NCBI GenBank assembly: GCA_025937075.1
Contig: JAICSD010000122.1
Coordinates: forward strand, 1-10,277
Source of the DNA: Vicinamibacteria bacterium
GTDB taxonomy: Bacteria; Acidobacteriota; Vicinamibacteria; Vicinamibacterales; 2-12-FULL-66-21
Direction: 5' to 3'
Length of the DNA: 10,277 nt
Made by a program: the position numbers and the translations under genes. The notes beneath the pieces were generated by a model that saw only the letters and a program-made list of their open reading frames with translations, was not told where the DNA came from and ran no database searches. Shown here piece by piece: positions 7,417 to 10,277 of the stretch (the stretch's first letter is position 1; every line of letters starts with the position of its first letter).

Positions 7417-8277
7417 GTGCTCATCGCGCATCTATCGGATCTCCATATCCGGAACGCGGACGACGCGCGCGCGTTCGAGCACCAGCTCGATCGCGTTGCT
7501 GCCCGCGCTCCGGACCATCTCGTGATCTCCGGAGATCTGCTCGATCGATGGAGGCCTCGTCTGCTCGCACGTGCCCTGGATGCGCTGGCCGCGCGAGGAC
7601 TGCTCGGGCGGGAGCGCGCGACCATCATCCACGGCAACCACGATCTCGCCTCGAGCGGCGGCCACCCGCGATCGCGGGGCGATCTGCCGCGCCTGCTGCT
7701 CCGCTTCTGGGATCCACCGCCTCTGATTGCCGCGCGGCGCCGCCGCTTCTACGCGGCGATCGAGCGCCGCGCGCCAGGCGTCGCAGCGCTCGCGCCGTTC
7801 GCGAAGGAGCTCGACGCGATCTCGATAGCCGCGATCGATACGGTGCCGCTCGCGTGGACGCCCGTCCGCCTCTCACGCGGACGGCTGCAGGTCCGACACG
7901 GGCTCGGGTGCGTGCCGGAGGATCAGGCTGAGTGGCTGCCGCGCGCGCTGCCGCGCGGGAAACCGGCGCTGCTGGTGCTCCATCACTATCCGTTGCCCGT
8001 GCCGCCGTTCGTCTACGGGCGCGGAGGTACACGAATGGAAATCGAGATCGCGATGGAGATTCCTGCAGCCGACCGGCGGCGGTTATGGGATGCGGCGCGC
8101 GCGGCAGGCGTGAGACTCGTGCTCTGCGGGCACGTGCACCGCGCGCGGCTCGAATGGCACGACGGGATTGCCGTCGGCCTGCAGGGGCAAAGCGGTGCGG
8201 CCTGGGCGGGCCGCTCGATCGGCTGGTATCGGATCGCGCGCAAATCCATCGACATGCAGCTCGAGCGAACGGCGTAG
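7417..8277 (+). CDS. Calcineurin-like metallophosphoesterase
   Basis: This 286-residue cytoplasmic enzyme of the dinuclear-metal phosphoesterase superfamily carries all five metal motifs: D8 and H10 in HLSDLHI, GDLLD (D40), GNHD (N74, H75, D76), LHHYP (H189/H190) and GHVH (H239, H241). It has no signal peptide. The arrangement resembles CpdA/YkuE/SbcD-like phosphodiesterases, but the substrate (cyclic nucleotide, nucleotide, phospholipid or nucleic acid) cannot be told. An Arg-rich middle region (about 86-120) is distinctive. The GTG start is one base after the small protein's stop and places the first metal motif only six residues in, so a later start is impossible. It likely forms a two-gene operon with the upstream small ORF and converges on the beta-barrel gene with 13 bases between stops. 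Confidence 0.92.
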   Translation: MLIAHLSDLHIRNADDARAFEHQLDRVAARAPDHLVISGDLLDRWRPRLLARALDALAARGLLGRERATIIHGNHDLASSGGHPRSRGDLPRLLLRFWDPPPLIAARRRRFYAAIERRAPGVAALAPFAKELDAISIAAIDTVPLAWTPVRLSRGRLQVRHGLGCVPEDQAEWLPRALPRGKPALLVLHHYPLPVPPFVYGRGGTRMEIEIAMEIPAADRRRLWDAARAAGVRLVLCGHVHRARLEWHDGIAVGLQGQSGAAWAGRSIGWYRIARKSIDMQLERTA

Positions 8278-8290
8278 ATGCGCCTGCATG

Positions 8291-8983
8291 CTAAAAAACG
8301 ATCGTCACACCCCCCGAGACGACCGGCAGCACGCGGCGCTTCTTCTCCTGTTCCGGATCGATGCTGTTCGTCCTGACCGATGCGCGCGCTTCGACGCGCA
8401 ACCCCACCCGCGTGTGCCCGTCCGAGAACCAGTAACGCAGACCACCGCCGCCGTGGAACTCCGGTCCGGTCTGGACGTTGAGGTTCCCGTCGTACAACTG
8501 CCGTAGGTAGCCTGCGCCGCCTGACACGAACGGGCCTCCCCTGCCTCCCGCAATCGTGGCGACCTGATAGACGGCCGACGCATCGAGCAGATACTCCGCG
8601 ACGCTCACCGCGAGCGTCGCATCGGGCGCCGATTCGAAGTCGCCGCTGGCCTTCGTCTCGAGGTTCGGCCGCCGGTACGCGATGCCTCCTTCGACCGAGA
8701 AGACCGGCGACACGTACACACCGAGCCTCAACTCCCCGCCGGGAGTACCAGTCACGCGCGAGCTCGTTTGAAAGAGCTGCAGCGGCTCAGTTCCTGTCGA
8801 GGGATTCCGCGTGAGGTCCGCCGGACTGCTGCCCGCATCGTAGCCGCCGGTCCAGAGCGCGGCTCCCACGATCTCGATCGCACCGGCGTGCGGTGCGTCG
8901 GGGTGAGGGTGCCGCTGCGCGAGCGCCGGCGCGGGACGCGCAACGGAGAGGATGATCGCACTGCTCAGGATCCGTCCTCTCAC
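8291..8983 (-). CDS. Secreted outer-membrane beta-barrel-like protein
   Basis: The protein has 230 residues. The N-terminus MRGRILSSAIILSVARPAPALAQ is a signal peptide with an Ala-Leu-Ala cleavage motif near 20-23. The mature part alternates polar and hydrophobic residues in strand-like blocks, such as GELRLGVYVSPVFSVEGGIAYR (83-104), YLLDASAVYQVA, FVSGGAGYLRQLY, GGGGLRYWFSDG, TRVGLRVEARASV and VLPVVSGGVTIVF. The terminal Phe is typical of BAM-inserted outer-membrane proteins. Length fits a small 8-strand barrel (OmpA/OmpW-like or 'outer membrane beta-barrel' domain). The GTG start overlaps the protease stop as GTGA, with AAGGTGG a short way upstream. The frame remains open much further upstream, but that part is the protease gene in another frame. 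Specific role is unknown; coupling to the protease gene suggests a shared surface function. Confidence 0.82.
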   Translation of the reverse strand: MRGRILSSAIILSVARPAPALAQRHPHPDAPHAGAIEIVGAALWTGGYDAGSSPADLTRNPSTGTEPLQLFQTSSRVTGTPGGELRLGVYVSPVFSVEGGIAYRRPNLETKASGDFESAPDATLAVSVAEYLLDASAVYQVATIAGGRGGPFVSGGAGYLRQLYDGNLNVQTGPEFHGGGGLRYWFSDGHTRVGLRVEARASVRTNSIDPEQEKKRRVLPVVSGGVTIVF

Positions 8984-9981
8984 TTCGGCACCACCTTCAG
9001 CTCGACGTTTCGCGCCGTGCCTCCGCGCGGAACGACGACGAGGCGGGTCGAGAACGCCGGCTTGAAGTTGACGTCGATGTCCGCGGTCGAATCGAAGAAG
9101 CTGTCCACATCCGCATCGTCCAGCGGCTCGACGCGAAGCACGTGGGGACCGGGGTCCAGCCCCGCGATGACGAACGCCCCGTCGTCGCTCAACGTGAAGC
9201 CCGCGATGAGCTTTCCGTTCGCAGGGTTGAACGCGATGACATGGGCGCCCATCACGCCGGTGCCGTTCTTCGTGACCTTGCCGCTGATGCTCCCCGTATC
9301 GCCGCGGAACGTCGTGTTGCCGTAGATATCCGAAAGGCCGGCGATGTCGTCGGCGCGCAGCGTCCGCTCGTTGATACTGCCGGCGGAGAACGCCACCGGG
9401 AACATGATCGCCTCGGCCGCAAGCACGCGGCGTCCGCCGGCGCGCAGCTCGGTCTCTCCGAGCGCGGAGTGCGCCAGGCCGTGGAGATGCCCGATTTCGT
9501 GGAGCGCGATCGATTCGAGATCGAACGCGTTCGGCTCGCCCGCCGATGCAACGGACCACTGGAAGGCGGAGTTGAAGAAGATGTCGGATTCGACGATCTC
9601 GCCGCTGACGACGTCGACGGTGAAGGACGTCGAGCCGAGCACGCGATCGAGATCCGGCCGGCTCTCGAACCCGATCACGTTCATGTCGTCACCGTCGAGC
9701 GGCGACGCCTGTGTGAACCCGGCGAACTGCGAAGAGAGGGACGTGTTCGGGACGGCATCCCAGCTCGCAAACGCGCGTCCGACGGCGTCCTGCAGTTGCT
9801 GCGCGCTGACCCCCGGCACTCCGCGGCTCGTGATGAAGTACCTGATCGGAAATTCCGACCACTTCAGCGAGATGATGCTGCCGCGGACGCGCGTTCCGAG
9901 CTTCAGGTAGGCCGCCGCACTCGAGCTGCCCGCAATCAGGCACACGAGGAGCGCCCCCGCAAACGCGACCGGCCGCGTCAA
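8980..9981 (-). CDS. Secreted matrixin-like zinc metalloprotease with CarboxypepD_reg-like domain
   Basis: The protein has 333 residues. It has a signal peptide (about 1-24, hydrophobic core FAGALLVCLIAGSSSAAA), then a metzincin catalytic domain. The zinc motif HEIGHLHGLAHS gives ligands H161, H165, H171 and catalytic E162; the Met-turn is M193 in AIMFP. Upstream features typical of matrixins include a strand-like FPIRYFI and the AVGRAFASWDAV helix (66-77). Residues about 231-287 (SISGKVTKNGTGVMGAHVIA onward to PGPHVLRVEPL) form a carboxypeptidase-regulatory-like beta-sandwich, a common surface accessory domain. No propeptide cysteine switch is evident. The start is TTG at 9981, overlapping the previous stop as TTGA; it is the only start leaving an intact signal peptide, with a weak GGGCGG six bases upstream. 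It probably acts outside the cytoplasm. Substrate is unknown; the family label is secure. Confidence 0.9.
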   Translation of the reverse strand: MTRPVAFAGALLVCLIAGSSSAAAYLKLGTRVRGSIISLKWSEFPIRYFITSRGVPGVSAQQLQDAVGRAFASWDAVPNTSLSSQFAGFTQASPLDGDDMNVIGFESRPDLDRVLGSTSFTVDVVSGEIVESDIFFNSAFQWSVASAGEPNAFDLESIALHEIGHLHGLAHSALGETELRAGGRRVLAAEAIMFPVAFSAGSINERTLRADDIAGLSDIYGNTTFRGDTGSISGKVTKNGTGVMGAHVIAFNPANGKLIAGFTLSDDGAFVIAGLDPGPHVLRVEPLDDADVDSFFDSTADIDVNFKPAFSTRLVVVPRGGTARNVELKVVPK

Positions 9982-10277
9982 CGCACACCGCCCTGCGCCG
10001 TTTCAGTGAGGACCTGACGAACCGTGTCCCGAAACGTTTCAACGGGAACCTGGCGCCGCGCCGCATCGCCGCGAACGACCTTTTCGGCGTCGACACCGGG
10101 CCGAGCCATGACCATCGGGGGCGTCACGAGCCGGCGTCCGGAGCGAGCGTCTGTGACGACCCGAAACACGCCCTGCGAAAGGCCGACGACGAAGGGCATC
10201 GAGGACCCGTCCGCCTTCAGAAAGAGGATCACCTCATCTCCGCGCGCGAACGTCGGCGCGCCGACGAACACAGTCCG
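9978..10277 (-). CDS. Hypothetical protein, partial (N-terminus outside window)
   Basis: Ninety-nine C-terminal codons plus the stop are visible; the frame is open to the right edge, so the true start lies beyond it and the internal GTG at 10271 is probably not the start. Recognisable stretches are VFVGAPTFARGDEVILFLKA and VVGLSQGVFRVV, followed by a polar tail ending in ETAQGGVR. I recall a similar 'F-GE-V-LFL' and 'G--QG-F-V' pattern in uncharacterised secreted proteins near matrixins in Acidobacteriota-like genomes; this is recollection, not a search. The stop overlaps the protease TTG start by four bases, so translation is likely coupled. Function is unknown. Confidence 0.8.
   Translation of the reverse strand, partial: RTVFVGAPTFARGDEVILFLKADGSSMPFVVGLSQGVFRVVTDARSGRRLVTPPMVMARPGVDAEKVVRGDAARRQVPVETFRDTVRQVLTETAQGGVR

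Noticed and set aside
8278..8290. Possible bidirectional terminator between convergent genes
   Set aside because: Only an ATGC/GCAT mini-repeat is present. The T-run on the minus strand (8292-8297 region) has no GC-rich stem before it, so no terminator is called.
8984..9559. Upstream extension of the beta-barrel frame to 9559
   Set aside because: It would overlap more than half of the protease gene, and the signal peptide begins exactly at the GTG at 8983.
9142..10017. 291-codon plus-strand frame opposite the matrixin gene
   Set aside because: Composition is Arg/Asp/Val-rich shadow sequence, and the opposite strand has the HExxHxxGxxH protease with signal peptide.

Overview
The window is a GC-rich (roughly two-thirds G+C by eye), densely packed chromosomal stretch from a Gram-negative bacterium. 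Evidence for an outer membrane is a small secreted beta-barrel protein ending in Phe. The gene content and style (a matrixin protease with a CarboxypepD_reg-like domain, UdgX, an AcnA-type aconitase, many GTG/TTG starts) would fit Acidobacteriota such as Vicinamibacteria, but Myxococcota or Gemmatimonadota cannot be excluded from sequence alone. No tRNA, rRNA, CRISPR array, integrase or transposase gene was seen.

Left and centre (1-7131, minus strand): six co-directional genes. In transcription order they are an ABC ATPase (7131-6376), a permease fused to an osmoprotectant-type binding protein (6379-4829), aconitase AcnA (4824-2050), epoxyqueuosine reductase QueG (1986-949), the uracil-DNA crosslinking glycosylase homologue UdgX (956-255) and the start of a YqgE/AlgH protein (242 to the window edge). 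Junctions are tight: a 4-base overlap, a 4-base gap, 63 bases, an 8-base overlap and a 12-base gap. The 63-base acnA-queG gap is the only sizeable break. It carries three copies of a GGGTC-N-GACCC palindrome, two of which can form a 13-bp hairpin and one of which contains the acnA stop codon. The three central enzymes (AcnA, QueG, UdgX) all belong to families carrying [4Fe-4S] clusters.

Middle (7132-8277): an 86-base divergent intergenic region, then two plus-strand genes. The first encodes a 65-residue acidic, probably disordered protein with a strong ribosome binding site. One base after its stop begins a calcineurin-like metallophosphoesterase.

Right (8291-10277, minus strand): three translationally coupled genes whose stop and start codons overlap by 4 bases (TTGA, then GTGA). 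They encode a partial protein of unknown function, a secreted matrixin-like zinc metalloprotease with a C-terminal CarboxypepD_reg-like domain, and a secreted small beta-barrel protein. They look like one cell-envelope module. This module converges on the metallophosphoesterase gene with 13 bases between the stops.

Most of the window is identifiable housekeeping or transport. I see no clear defence system. The items best worth a second look are UdgX coupled to queG, the palindromic repeat at the acnA end, the ambiguous substrate of the OpuF/EgtU-like transporter, the small acidic protein, and the three-gene protease/barrel module.
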